The notes beneath the pieces are model-generated. The model was not told the DNA's origin. It made no database searches and saw only the letters and a list, made by a program, of their open reading frames with translations. From the NCBI RefSeq assembly GCF_001692325.1, contig NZ_LXKN01000032.1, positions 414,585 through 478,584 of the forward strand: a DNA stretch of 64,000 nt, read 5' to 3'. Of the stretch, positions 24,727-36,100 are shown one piece after another. Made by a program: the position numbers and the translations under genes. Every line of letters begins with the position of its first letter. Positions within the stretch are counted from its first letter, which is position 1. The stretch is from Rhizobium sp. AC27/96. Lineage in GTDB: Bacteria; Pseudomonadota; Alphaproteobacteria; Rhizobiales; Rhizobiaceae.

Positions 24727-25323
24727 CTACAGCTTGGCCTGTCCCGCACAACCATAAAGGATTGCTTGGCTCATTTCCCGGTAGCGCACGGCAATTTCCT
24801 CTGGCAATGGCGCAAAGAAGCTCTGGTTGGTTCCGCGAGCACCGTCGCAGAGCAGCTGCACCAGGGTTTCGACCGAGATTGTGGGCCGGAGCGCCAGGAG
24901 ACCTGTCGCTATGGTCTGTTCGAGCAATGCGGCGAAATCTGCCTGGAAAAGTGCTGCAGCTTCAATCATCACCGGACGGCAGAGGCGAAACGCGTAGTCG
25001 TTGACTTCAAGCGCGAAGGGCGACCGCGCCAGCCTTCTTCTCGTATCGCCATAGCGGACATCAAGAACAGCCGTGACGATATCAAGCACATTCGAGCCGG
25101 CCAGGAAGAGCCGTGCGCCCTCCCGCATACTGTCTTGCCGTGTGCGGGCGTTGTTCTGGTAGACCATCGCCTGGAAGGCTTCTTCCTTGCTGCTGAAGTG
25201 ATGGTAGAGCCCGCGCCGGGTGATATTGCAACATTTTGCCAGTTTGCTCATCGTCATGACCTCATAGCCATGATCGAGAAAACTCTGGGTGATGTTGGAA
25301 ACCAGGACTTCGTAGGCCGACAT
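24727..25323 (-). CDS. TetR/AcrR-family transcriptional regulator
   Basis: Protein of 198 residues. The N-terminal helix-turn-helix (about residues 8-50) contains YEVMTMSKLAKCCNITRRGLYHHFSSKEEAF. The C-terminal ligand domain is helical and not assignable. It starts at ATG 25323. The next gene on the other strand is only a 29-codon frame (25403-25492), so a divergent target gene may have been lost, or the target lies elsewhere. Confidence 0.9.
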   Translation of the reverse strand: MSAYEVLVSNITQSFLDHGYEVMTMSKLAKCCNITRRGLYHHFSSKEEAFQAMVYQNNARTRQDSMREGARLFLAGSNVLDIVTAVLDVRYGDTRRRLARSPFALEVNDYAFRLCRPVMIEAAALFQADFAALLEQTIATGLLALRPTISVETLVQLLCDGARGTNQSFFAPLPEEIAVRYREMSQAILYGCAGQAKL

Positions 25324-25402
25324 TCAATGCGCTTTCAAAAATTCTCTCGGGGCGTTCTATAAGAGCGGTGTGAACGTCTCACAAGAATAGGGAGCATTGG
25401 AT

Positions 25403-25492
25403 ATGCGACCAGCCGCGCTTATCAGGATTGTTGGTCTTCTGACAAAAGTTCTCGTTGGTGAGAGCAGGAAGCATAACAATCTCAATCCTTAA
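25403..25492 (+). CDS. 29-residue frame divergent from the TetR gene, possible gene remnant
   Basis: ATG at 25403 after GGGAG codes MRPAALIRIVGLLTKVLVGE… with a hydrophobic N-terminus resembling a signal or membrane anchor, then stops at 25492. It sits where the target gene of a divergent TetR repressor is normally found. It could be a decayed membrane-fusion or transporter gene, or chance. Confidence 0.22.
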   Translation: MRPAALIRIVGLLTKVLVGESRKHNNLNP

Positions 25493-25522
25493 AAGGTGGC
25501 ATTGCTTGGGGAACGTCGGCCC

Positions 25523-26830
25523 TTACGCTGCGGGCGATGCGCTGTTGTCCGGCTCCAGCCTATAGTTGAGGCTCGCCACCAGTGCCAAGGCCGAGGAGAT
25601 GACAAGAGCGACGGTCGAAACGATGCTGAGTGCGATACCGATCTTGTTTGGATCGCCGATGATGTTCTGACCGATAAACCCGACCAGTGTCGGGCCAAGG
25701 CCCATACCGATGAGCGTGACGATCATGATGCCGACCGCGCTGGATACGCCGCGCATGCGCGCCGGCGTGATGTCCTGAAGCGCGGGAGGACCGTTTGCCA
25801 CGATGATGGTGGTAAAAAATGACGCGATGGCTATCAGGACGAGCGCGGTGTTCAGGGTCGATGCGAAGGGGAGCGCTGCCGTGAACAGGGACGCGGCAAG
25901 CGCCCCGCCGAGCATGAGCATGGGGCGAGCGGCGGTAATACCGCGCCTGACCAGGATATCGCCCAGCACCGCGCCAAAGATCAGCCCGGAAACGCTGCAA
26001 GCGATAAAGATCGGCCCCAAACTGAAGCCGATGGCGATGGGCGGCATGTGAAAGGTGCGGATCAGCACGCTGGGAACCCAGGCGCTATAGCTGTAGGACT
26101 GGATCGCCGCGAAGGCCAGGCAGAGATAAAGGCTGGCGAGTTCTACCCGATTGTCGGCAAAATAAGACCGCACCTCCGCTGCGCCGGGTACCGTGCCTGG
26201 ATTCGTCACGGAGCGTCTCGCGGGCTCTCTGAGGCTTGCCACCCAGAAGGCGATGGCGATACCCGGCAGCCCGATCACGACGAATACGATCTGCCATATA
26301 TGCTCCGTACCGGGCAGAAGGAACCCATTGCCGGTCTGCAGCAACTGATGAAGAACCGTTGCTCCCAAAACCAGTGATAGGCCGGCTCCCATGAACGCGC
26401 CTGAGCTGTAAATGCCTATTGCGAACCCACGTCGCCGGCTTGGAAACAGATCGCTGATGAGGGAATAGGCGGCAGGCGTGAGGGCCGCTTCTCCCAGAGC
26501 GACACCTGCCCGGCACAGCAAAAGAGTTTCAAAACTGCCGGCAAAGCCGCAGGCGGCTGTCATGATGCTCCAGAGCGCGATTCCGACGGCGGCAATCCGT
26601 ACACGGCTTCCGGTATCGACCCAGCGACCCAGCGGCAATCCGGCCGCTGCCAGGACAATGGCGAAGGTGAAGCCTTGCAGAAGGCCGATCTGCACATCCG
26701 TCAGATTGAGATCCTGCTTCAGGGGCTCCACCAGAAGGCCAAGAATCTGCCGGTCGAGATAGGACAAGGTGCAGGCAACGGTCAGGACGCCCAGGGTGTA
26801 GGACGGGCTAATGGGTCTGGCTACGGGCAT
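25523..26830 (-). CDS. Major facilitator superfamily transporter
   Basis: Protein of 435 residues with about twelve membrane segments. The opening PSYTLGVLTVACTLSYLDRQILGLLVEPLKQDL and the loop ALWSIMTAACGFAGSFETLLLCR are typical of the MFS group related to hexuronate/phthalate and Spns-like carriers (ACS/AAHS region). An LFPSRRRGFAIGIYSSG loop follows segment 4. The start ATG at 26830 has AAGGA nine bases upstream; longer in-frame extensions are hydrophilic and lack a ribosome site. It is divergent from an unrecognised regulator-like gene at 27080, with two matching inverted-repeat sites between. Substrate unknown. Confidence 0.88.
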   Translation of the reverse strand: MPVARPISPSYTLGVLTVACTLSYLDRQILGLLVEPLKQDLNLTDVQIGLLQGFTFAIVLAAAGLPLGRWVDTGSRVRIAAVGIALWSIMTAACGFAGSFETLLLCRAGVALGEAALTPAAYSLISDLFPSRRRGFAIGIYSSGAFMGAGLSLVLGATVLHQLLQTGNGFLLPGTEHIWQIVFVVIGLPGIAIAFWVASLREPARRSVTNPGTVPGAAEVRSYFADNRVELASLYLCLAFAAIQSYSYSAWVPSVLIRTFHMPPIAIGFSLGPIFIACSVSGLIFGAVLGDILVRRGITAARPMLMLGGALAASLFTAALPFASTLNTALVLIAIASFFTTIIVANGPPALQDITPARMRGVSSAVGIMIVTLIGMGLGPTLVGFIGQNIIGDPNKIGIALSIVSTVALVISSALALVASLNYRLEPDNSASPAA

Positions 26831-26933
26831 CCGCTCAGTTCCTTTTGGGAGAACCAGTGGTTTTGGTGAGGTTTGTGACTCACGCTTTAGAATACCCACC
26901 TTTTTGGCGAATACGCCATTCGATCCCCTTCGC

Positions 26934-26958
26934 TTCTCAGATTTGGATAATATGAGAA
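26934..26958. promoter_or_regulatory. Inverted-repeat operator 1 (TTCTCA-N13-TGAGAA)
   Basis: TTCTCA, 13 bases, TGAGAA. Same geometry as the site at 26998-27022, 64 bp away, i.e. about six helical turns. Lies in the MFS/regulator intergenic region. Confidence 0.6.
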
Positions 26959-26967
26959 ACATTGTCG

Positions 26968-26996
26968 TTGACAAGTCATAAATGATGAGGCATTTA
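26968..26996 (+). promoter_or_regulatory. Sigma70-like promoter for the gene at 27080
   Basis: TTGACA, 17 bases, CATTTA. It lies exactly between the two TTCTCA/TGAGAA operators, so binding at both would cover it. Confidence 0.45.
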
Positions 26997-26997
26997 C

Positions 26998-27022
26998 TTC
27001 TCATATTTTGAGAATGTGAGAA
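26998..27022. promoter_or_regulatory. Inverted-repeat operator 2 with an extra half-site
   Basis: TTCTCA-N5-TGAGAA-N2-TGAGAA. The outer arms reproduce the N13 spacing of operator 1, and the middle TGAGAA is an added copy (degenerate GGATAA in operator 1). Just downstream of the predicted promoter. Confidence 0.6.
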
Positions 27023-27079
27023 GTTTTTTAGCCTCGGCGGTACTGCCCCAGCGCGGTTCCGGGCAATGCGCGGATCGGC

Positions 27080-28096
27080 ATGCTCAAGCGAGGACCTGGA
27101 ATTATTGCGCTGGCTGATGCGCCAGCCGGAGGGCGCATGGAGCAGATTATAGAACGTCCGGCATCAGCGCCGCCTCTCGCAAGGCAGGGTGCTAATGTTC
27201 CGCCCTCTCGCGACGTCGGCAACCTGATTGCGCAGCAATCGTTCCCGCGCGCCGTTTTTTTCCTGGCTTCCGGGATGTTCGAGGCCCACAAGACGTCGCC
27301 GCGGACCGCTGCACTGTTTGCGACACAGCAGCGCTGGCTTCTAAGCCATGCGGCAATGGCGCATTTTTTCCGGCCCATCGGTGACATAGAGCCAGGCCTC
27401 AGTCGCCGGAGTCTTGGCCTTCTTGGAACCTTTCTTGGTCTCTCGAGCCGCAACACAGCCTATACGTTCTTCGAAGAATCCATGAAGTACGGCGTGATTC
27501 AGCTGATAGACGATCGGGCGGTTGGCCATGGTCGACTGGCCAAACCATCCCCGCAATCCCTGTCTCTCCTGGCGCTCTGGTACAACCTGCACTTCCAGGC
27601 ACTCGATCTGCTCGATGACGGGCAAAGATACGCGCGCTTTTCCACGCAATGGGAAAGCTTGCTGCCATTGATCCAGCCGATCGTGGCGGATGCCTTGTTC
27701 TTCAGTCCGCAGGTGCGCGCGCCGGGACCCCATTACAGGATCTTCACCTCGATTGATTCAGGTGGCTGGCTGATGGACCGGCTGATCGCGGGTGTCGATC
27801 AGGAGAGCTTCCCGGGGCATGACCGGTATCTCACGGATGTCCGCTCGATTACCTATCTCGCCCGATCCACCGGTCTTTCGAACACGCATGCGAGCCGGAA
27901 GATGTCGGAAGCTCAATCGACCGGAGCGCTGGGCTGGATTGGGCGGCCGGGATATTCGCCGATCTGGATTTCTCGCGGCTTCTACGAGGAATATGCGCAG
28001 TTCCAGGCGCAAAAGCTGGTCATTCTCGATGGCGCGCTCGCGAAAGCTTTGGCCGGCGGGTGCTTGGCATTTCAAGGAGACCGTCATTGCGAATGA
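27080..28096 (+). CDS. Unrecognised protein, probable DNA-binding regulator
   Basis: Protein of 338 residues that I do not recognise by family. Two segments look like winged-helix DNA-binding units of the MarR type: residues ~115-150 (SLGLLGTFLGLSSRNTAYTF) and ~255-290 (RSITYLARSTGLSNTHASRK). It has no signal peptide or membrane segment. It is divergent from an MFS transporter and preceded by two operators with identical spacing and a promoter, which supports a regulatory role for the pair. An in-frame ATG at 27137 with GGAGGG before it is an alternative start. About 270 bp without features follow before the TPS locus. Confidence 0.6.
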   Translation: MLKRGPGIIALADAPAGGRMEQIIERPASAPPLARQGANVPPSRDVGNLIAQQSFPRAVFFLASGMFEAHKTSPRTAALFATQQRWLLSHAAMAHFFRPIGDIEPGLSRRSLGLLGTFLGLSSRNTAYTFFEESMKYGVIQLIDDRAVGHGRLAKPSPQSLSLLALWYNLHFQALDLLDDGQRYARFSTQWESLLPLIQPIVADALFFSPQVRAPGPHYRIFTSIDSGGWLMDRLIAGVDQESFPGHDRYLTDVRSITYLARSTGLSNTHASRKMSEAQSTGALGWIGRPGYSPIWISRGFYEEYAQFQAQKLVILDGALAKALAGGCLAFQGDRHCE

Positions 28097-28363
28097 GGCA
28101 ATCTGTCTCCCCTGGCCAAACTTGCGGAGGTTCATCTGCGCAAAGTTCCCAAGCCATCTCACGTCAAAAATGGATGCTGACGCCTGCGGCCATTTTGATT
28201 AGCTCTGGTCGGGGAAGAGGTTGTTGCGGCCATTTCGGGCGGCATTTTTTCGTGCATTGCGGCGCGCATTGAGAGAACAGCGAGCGGCCTGAAACCGCTC
28301 CAGAGGGAATTCCACGGCGACTGGAAACGGTTGTCGTGGACAAGGGATGAATAGAGGTTCGTT

Positions 28364-30172
28364 TTGATTTTCGGATACCGTTTCGCGCGATCTTGGGGGC
28401 TGGCCGTAGGCGTTGCGGTGACGGCACCGGCATGCGTTGCCTTCGCCCAGACAGCATCGCAGGTGACACCGCAGACGTTTGAACCGCAACTGCAGAAGCA
28501 GAGCAGCGGCATCGTCATTCCCGAGGCCTCAGGCCCCGTTGCGCCGAAGGGCGCCGAGAAGCTCACCGTACGGCTGAAGAGCGTCAGGATCGAAGGCGGG
28601 CTCCCGGGCTTTGCCGATGACGAAACACGTGTGACGAACAGCCTGACGGACAAGCAGGTGACTGCCGCTGCCCTGTTCGAGGCAGCCGGTCAGCTCGAGC
28701 GTGCCTACGCGGCAAAGGGATACGGTCTGGTCCGCGTGGTGCTGCCGGCCCAGCGCCTGACCGACGGAGCGGCGTTACGCATCGTCGTTATCAATGGCTT
28801 CCTCGAAACCATCGACACAGCACACCTTCCCGACAATATCCGTGAGCGCGTCGCGAGAATGCTGGCACCGCTGGTGGGCAAGAAGGGGATTTCCAACGAC
28901 GAGATCGAGCGCCAGCTGCTATTGGCCGGCGATCTTCCCGGCACGGTGCTGCGCTCGACGCTGTCGCGCGGCACGCAGCCCGGCGGCAGCGTGCTGACGA
29001 TCGAGGCGCGCTACAAGCCGGTGACCGGCTTCGTTTCGGCAGACAACAATTCTACCGAGGCCCTGGGCCACTACAACACCGGCGTCGGTCTCGACTTCAA
29101 TTCCGTGTTCGGCTTCGGTGAGCTTTTCTATCTCAGAGCCTCCGGCGCGCCGCGTTTCGGCGGCGACGAGGGCTATTTCACCGGCTCGCCGCGCAACCGG
29201 TCGCTGGCCGGCGGCGTGACGCTGCCGATCGGCATCGACGGCTTGACGCTGAACCTGGAGGCGACCGCCTCGCGCACGACGCCGGAGGCCGGCCTGTTCG
29301 GGTTGCAGTTCATGTCCGACTTCACCCGCTATTCGGCGCGGCTTGCCTATCCGTTGATCCGTTCGCGGGAATTCACTCTCAACCTCAATGGCGGCCTGGA
29401 CGTACAGAACGAAGAGCTGGAGCTGCTCAATGGCGGCGGCATAAGCCTGTCGAAAGACCGGCTGCGCATCCTGCGCACCGGCACCGATCTTTCCTGGTAT
29501 GTGTCGGGCGATGCGCTGGTCAGCGCAAGCCTGACCGGCTCCTTCGGCATCGATGGACTTGGTGCGCGTAGTGCGGCCGAGGCGAGCGCCAGCGGTACGC
29601 CGCTGTCGCGCCAGGGAGCGGATGACGATTTCCAGAAGCTCGAAGTGACGCTCGGCTATCGCCAGCCGGTTGCCGAGCATCTGACCTTCGATTTGCGGGC
29701 AAGGGCACAGACCTCCTTCGGTCAGCCGCTGCTTAATTCCGAACAGATCGGTATCGTTTCGTCCGCGGGCCTGTCGAGTTTCCCGGTTGGGGCCATGCAG
29801 GGCGATTCCGGTTTCGTGCTGCGCGCCGAGGCGCAATTCCCGTTCACGAGCAGCTTCACCCTGCCGTTCGGCTGGCCCGATTTGCCGGCCCAGCAGGGCA
29901 CCAACCTTCCGGATGGCAACAGCACGGCCGGCGCGGTGGTGATCTCGCCTTACGTGTTCGGCGCCTATGGCGGCGTCAAGCTCTTCAATCCGACGGTCCT
30001 GGAAAGCGGCTTTTCGCGTGGGGCAGCCTACGGCATCGGCCTGCGACTGGCGGCGGCCGAACAGGCGAGCTTCAACAGCACCAACGTCAATCTCGAATAT
30101 GGCCGCATCGAGCGCTTCGGCGATGGCGATGACGATAGCCGCTTCACCGTCTCGGCGGCATTTCAGTTTTAG
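28364..30172 (+). CDS. Two-partner secretion outer-membrane transporter (TpsB, ShlB/FhaC type)
   Basis: Protein of 602 residues that exports the TpsA adhesin encoded next to it. The signal peptide is about residues 1-30 (GVAVTAPACVAFAQ). POTRA-type domains follow at ~65-210 (TVRLKSVRIEGG, AYAAKGYGLVRVVLPAQ, LRIVVINGFLETI), then a 16-strand-barrel region ending in the terminal phenylalanine VSAAFQF expected of outer-membrane barrels. The start is a TTG at 28364 with GAGG six bases before it; no ATG gives a better signal peptide. The TpsA gene starts 10 bp after the stop. Confidence 0.93.
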   Translation: MIFGYRFARSWGLAVGVAVTAPACVAFAQTASQVTPQTFEPQLQKQSSGIVIPEASGPVAPKGAEKLTVRLKSVRIEGGLPGFADDETRVTNSLTDKQVTAAALFEAAGQLERAYAAKGYGLVRVVLPAQRLTDGAALRIVVINGFLETIDTAHLPDNIRERVARMLAPLVGKKGISNDEIERQLLLAGDLPGTVLRSTLSRGTQPGGSVLTIEARYKPVTGFVSADNNSTEALGHYNTGVGLDFNSVFGFGELFYLRASGAPRFGGDEGYFTGSPRNRSLAGGVTLPIGIDGLTLNLEATASRTTPEAGLFGLQFMSDFTRYSARLAYPLIRSREFTLNLNGGLDVQNEELELLNGGGISLSKDRLRILRTGTDLSWYVSGDALVSASLTGSFGIDGLGARSAAEASASGTPLSRQGADDDFQKLEVTLGYRQPVAEHLTFDLRARAQTSFGQPLLNSEQIGIVSSAGLSSFPVGAMQGDSGFVLRAEAQFPFTSSFTLPFGWPDLPAQQGTNLPDGNSTAGAVVISPYVFGAYGGVKLFNPTVLESGFSRGAAYGIGLRLAAAEQASFNSTNVNLEYGRIERFGDGDDDSRFTVSAAFQF

Positions 30173-30182
30173 GGCAATGGCA

Positions 30183-33100
30183 ATGACCAAACAAATGACC
30201 CGCATGACGCTTTCGCATAAGACCCGCCTTGTGGCGCTGCTCGCCTCGACGGCCCTGGTGCATTCGACGGTGGCGCTGGCGCAGTCCTTGCCGACAGGCG
30301 GACAGGTGGCGGCGGGTAGTGCCTCGATCGGCACGCCATCGGCAGGTGCGCTGACGGTCACCCAGACCAGCGGCAGCGCCGTTGTCAACTGGCAGAGCTT
30401 CAACGTCGGCAAGGGTAACCGCGTTACTTTCGTTCAGCCGGATGCGAATGCCGCTATCCTCAACCGCGTCACCGGCCAGACAAGCTCGACCATTGCCGGG
30501 CAGATCAATGCCAATGGCCAGGTCTACCTGATCAATCCGAACGGCATCGCCATTACCAATTCAGGCACGGTGAAGACGGGCGCGTTCGTCGCCTCGACGC
30601 TCGGCATTTCCGACGACGACTTCATGTCTGGAAAAAGAACCTTTACCGGCAATGGCGCGTCGGCGCCGGTAACGAATGCCGGCACGATCACCATCAACCG
30701 CGGCGGCTACATGGCGCTGATCGGCGGCTCGGTCGCCAACTCCGGTGTGATCACCGTGCCGATGGGCAAGGCCGCACTTGGCTCGGGCGAACAGGCAACA
30801 CTGGATCTGTCCGGCGACGGCTTCCTGCAGGTGGCGGTGCCGACCAAGGCAGGCGGCAATCAGGCACTGGTCAGCAATAGCGGCAGGATTTCCGCCAGGG
30901 GCGGCACGGTACAGCTGACGGCGGCGGCGGCCAAGGACATGGCGCGGCAAGCGGTCAACATGTCCGGCACGATCGAGGCAAAGGGCGTGTCGGGCCGCAG
31001 CGGCGATATCGTGCTGTCTGGCGGCGATGGCGAGGTTGCTGTTTCCGGCCGGATCGATGCTGGCAACGCCAAGGGCGCGGGCGGCAAGGTGCAGGTGACC
31101 GGCCGCAAGATCACGCTTGCCGGCGCAAAGATCAATGCCTCTGGCAAGACGGGCGGCGGCACGGTCAATATCGGCGGCGAGCGTCAGGGCAAGGGCGCGC
31201 TGCAGCGGGCCGAGACGCTGACGGTTGATGCCAACACGGTTATCAATGCTGACGCGATCACAGCGGGCAATGGCGGCAATATCGTCCTGTGGTCGGACGA
31301 TCTCACCCGCTTTGCCGGCACGATCACGGCGAAGGGTGGGACGTTGTCCGGAAATGGCGGCGAGGTCGAAGTCTCTGGCAAGGCAAAACTCTCCTACACC
31401 GGCCTGACCGATCTGACCGCAGCCCAAGGCGCCTTCGGCAATCTGCTGCTCGATCCCTATAATGTAACGATCTCGACAGGGACGGGCAGCAACACCGATG
31501 GCGGTTTCAATGCCACCGGCAATGACAGCATCATCAACGTCAACACGCTGACCAATGCGCTGGCAACCGCCAATGTCAGAGTGACGACCGGATCGTCGTC
31601 GGATGCGAACAATCCGCAGGCCGGTACCATCACCATAGCCGCGCCGATCGCCTGGAATGCACCGACGACGCTGACGCTTGCGGCGGCCTCCGATATCAAC
31701 ATCAATGCTGCGATCTCGGCACATAATAGCGGGCTGATCGTGTCGTCCGGCGGCACGATCACGACGATGGCTGCGGTGGATATCGGCGCCTTCATCCTCG
31801 CATCGGGAAGCTGGGTGCAGAACGGCGCCGTCTTGCCTGCCTTCTCCGCGCAGGACTTCCGCATCACCGACGGCACGTCGTTCCTGCGCGTCACCGGCGG
31901 CGATGGGACCAGCGCCACACCCTATACGGTCGCGGATGTCTATGGCCTTCAAGGCATTGGCTCATCCAGTGACTATCTCTCGGCCAAATGGAAGCTTGCG
32001 GGTGACATCGACGCCTCGGGTACCGCGATCTGGAATAATGGTGCGGGGTTCGATCCCATCGGCGATGGTAACATCACCTTTACAGGTAGTCTCGACGGCG
32101 CGAGCCATACGATCACCGGGCTGACCATAAATAGGCCGAACACCAACACCGTTGGCCTGTTCGGCATTATCGGCCAGGGCGGTGGGGTCTCTGGTCTTGG
32201 CCTGGTCAACGCCAGTGTTTCGGGCCGATCGATGACCGGCGGGCTCGCGGGCTCGAACGCCGGCGGGATCGTCCAGTCCTATATCAGCGGCAGCGTTTCA
32301 GGGGCGACTCATACCGGCGGCCTCGTTGGTTACAATACAGGTGCGATCAACCTATCCTACTCGACTGCCTCGGTCTCGGGAGGCATGAATGTTGGCGGCC
32401 TGCTCGGCATGAACTTCGGTACGATGAACCAGGTTTATGCATCCGGCGCGGTCTCGGGGATGGGCAATTTAGGTGGCCTTGTCGGTGGGAACAGCGGCAC
32501 GGTCGTGGCGTCTTACTTCGATATGAGCACGACCCTGCAGTCGTCAGGTGTTGGTAATGGTTTCACCTCCGGCATCAGCGGCCTGAACTCGACGCAGGCG
32601 CGTAGCGCGTCGAACTATTCGGACTGGGATTTCAACGCCTACTGGTACCAGTCCGGAGACCTGCGCCCGATCCTGCGTTCGGAAGCGGCGGCAGCCGACG
32701 CAAACGGCGTCGTCACCATCTCCAACCTGCACCAGCTTGCGCTGATGGGCGCGAATCTGGCGGGTAACTACAAACTCGCGGTCGATATTGACGCGGGCGC
32801 CGCGGTCGGCACCAATGCTGCCGACATCTGGTCGACCGGCGGCTGGGTGCCCGTCGGCACCTACGGCACCGCCTTTACCGGCGTCTTTGACGGTGCGGGC
32901 CACACCATTACCGGCCTGGTGATCAGTCGAGCGGCTAGTTTTCTCGGGCTGTTCGGTAACTCGGCGGGAACCATCCAAAACATCGGGCTGATCGGCGAAT
33001 CTGTCTACGGCTACTCCTATACGGGAGGATTGGTCGGTAACAATACCGGCACGATCAGTAACGCTTATGCGACCGGCACGGTCAACGGCATGCAATATGT

Positions 33101-36100
33101 CGGAGGGCTGACAGGATGGAATTCCGGTTCGGTCAGCAACAGTTACGCCACTACTTCCACCTTCGGCAACTATGATGTCGGTGGATTGGTCGGTCACAAT
33201 CATGGATCGATCAGCAATAGTTACGCCACCGGCGCAATCTACGGCTCGAATACCTATGCTGGTGGTCTGGCCGGCTTCAATGATAGCACAATCAAATTTG
33301 CCTATGCCACTGGCGCCGTAAGCGGCAATACATATGTCGGCGGATTGGTGGGCTATAATGATTCCGGAAGCACCATAGACAATGCCTACGCCTCCGGCGC
33401 GGTTAACGGGAGTGTCGCTGTTGGGGGCCTGGTGGGCCGAAATTTCTACAGCACCATCACCAACAGCTTCTGGGATGTCTCTACAACCGGCCGATCCAGT
33501 GGTTACGGCCAGTCCTTTTCGGGCACGTTTTCGGCGATAGGCCTCACCACCGGGCAGGCGCGTAGCGCGTCGAGCTATTCCGGCTGGGATTTCGGAGGTG
33601 TCTGGTATCAGGCCGGGGACATGCGCCCTATCCTGCGCTCGGAGGCCGCGACGGCGGATTCGAACGGTGTGGCCAGCATCTGGAATCTCCATCAGCTTGC
33701 GCTGATCGGTGCAAACCTTACGGGCAACTATACGCTCGCCAACGATATCGACGCCAGCGAGACGTCGGGCGCCAACGCCTCCGGCATCTGGTCGACAGGC
33801 GGCTGGGTGCCACTCGGAAACATCAACACGATGTTCAGAGGCAGCTTCGACGGCAACAACCACACCATCAACGCCCTCACCGTGACCGGCTACGACCAAG
33901 TTGGTTTGTTCTCAGTCTCGGCAGGCTCGATCAGCAATCTTGGGCTCGTTGGCGGATCGGTCGCTGGTGTCCGCACCGACGTCGGCGCGCTGGCCGGCTG
34001 GAACTACGGCACGATCAGCAATTCCTACAGCACTGCTACGGTCTCCGGCCTGTTTGACGTCGGCGGGCTGGTTGGCATGAACATCGGTACGATCAGCAGT
34101 TCTTATACCACCGGCTCCGTCAGCGGCAGCAACGCCTTTGTGGGTGGGCTGGTTGGCTACAACTCTGGCGCGATCATCAACGCCTATGCGACCGGTGCCG
34201 TCAGCGGCGGCGCTATCGGTATGGGCGGGCTGGTGGGCAGCAACTCGGATAGGGGGGGCACGATCAACAACTCCTATGCCACCGGCTCCGTCAGCGGCGG
34301 CAGTCGTGCAGGTGGTCTGGCGGGCGACAACGGCGGCACGATCACCAATGCCTATGCCAGCGGTGCTGTTAGTGGCACCGACACTGTAGGTGGGCTCGTA
34401 GGCGGGAACTACGCCGCTGCCACGATCAGCAACAGCTACGCGATTGGCGCCGTTAACGGAGCCGGCGGCGGGCTGATCGGCCAGAACGACGGAACCGTCA
34501 CGGCTTCGTTCTGGGACATGGCCATGACCGGACAAGCCTCGGGCATCAATACCGGCTCCTCGGCCGGAATGACCGGCCTTACCACAGCACAGATGCAGAA
34601 TCCCTTCAGCTTTATCAATGCTGGCTGGGATTTTGCCGGTGTCTGGGGCAAATCGACGAGCGGCGCGAATGATGGCTACATGATGCTGCGCGCGCTCAGC
34701 ACAGGGCTTTACGATGACTATGTCTCGATCGGCAACGGCACGCGTACCTATGGTGACTCGAATACCAGAATCACCGGCGCGACGCTGACGGGAGTCTGCA
34801 CAGGCAATGTTTCACTCACCTGGGGCAACGCCATCGCGTCTACGACGAACGCCGGAACCTATAATTATTCGGACCCCAACATCGTCTCGGTGACGGAGAC
34901 CGGTCCCCGCACGGCCTATGTCGATTATAGCGGCACATTGACGATATCGCAGCGCGTGCTGAGCTTCACGGGCGGTCGCACCTATGACGGCAGCACCGAT
35001 GTTACGGCTGGTAATCTGACGCTCGGCAATCTCGCCAACGGCGAGACCCTGACATTGGCTGGCGCGGGCTCCATGGCCGACAAGAATGTCGGCACCGGCA
35101 AGGCACTCTCGCTCGGCACGCTGCTGCTCGGCGATGATACCGGCCTGGCCTCGAACTATATTCTGGGCAGTGGCACGGTCGACATCGCCAAGGCCACCAT
35201 CGCCTCGATTACCGGCATCACTGCCGACGACAAGACCTATGACGGCACAGCCGACGCGACGCTGGTGACCTCCGGTGCCGGCTTCACCGGCATGGCCGCG
35301 GGTGACGCGCTGACGGTTGCGACGGCCATCGGCGTCTTCTCCGACAAGAATGCCGGGACCGGCAAGACCGTTGGCATCACTGGGCTTTCGCTTGGCGGTG
35401 CGGATGCGGGCAACTACACGCTCATCTCCGACACTGCGACGACGACGGCGGATATCGCGAAGGCCAGCATCGCCTCGATCACCGGCATCACCGCTGATAA
35501 CAAGACCTATGACGGCACTACCGCTGCGACGCTTGTGACCTCCGGCGCAGGCTTCACCGGCATGGTTGCGGGTGACGCGCTGACGGTTGCGACGTCCATC
35601 GGCACGTTCTCCGATAAGAATGCGGGAACCGGCAAGACCGTTGGCATCACCGGGCTTTCGCTCGGCGGCACGGATGCGGGCAACTACACGCTTGCTTCGG
35701 ATACCGCGACGACGACGGCGGATATCGCGAAGGCCAGCATCTCCTCGATCACCGGCATCACTGCCGCCAACAAGACCTATAACGGCACCGTCAACGCGAC
35801 GCTGAACACGTCAGGCGCCGGCTTCACCGGCATGATCGCGAACGATGTCCTGACGGTCGGTAGCGCCACCGGCGCCTTCTCGGACAAGAATGTCGGGATC
35901 GGCAAGACAGTTGGTATTACCGGGCTTTCGCTTGGCGGTGTGGATGCGGGCAACTATACGCTTGCTTCGAACACCGCGACGACGACTGCGGATATCGCCA
36001 AGGCCTATGTGTTCTTCACCGGCATCACCGCCAGCAGCAAGGTCTATGACGGCACGACAACAGCCACGGTCAATATCTCCACTATCCCGGCGGTCAACAC

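Noticed and set aside
28919..31952. Long minus-strand reading frames opposite the TpsB/TpsA genes (about 500 and 460 codons)
   Set aside because: They are antisense shadows of GC-rich, repetitive coding sequence; the translations are low-complexity and rich in Arg, Ala and Gly, without any family pattern.
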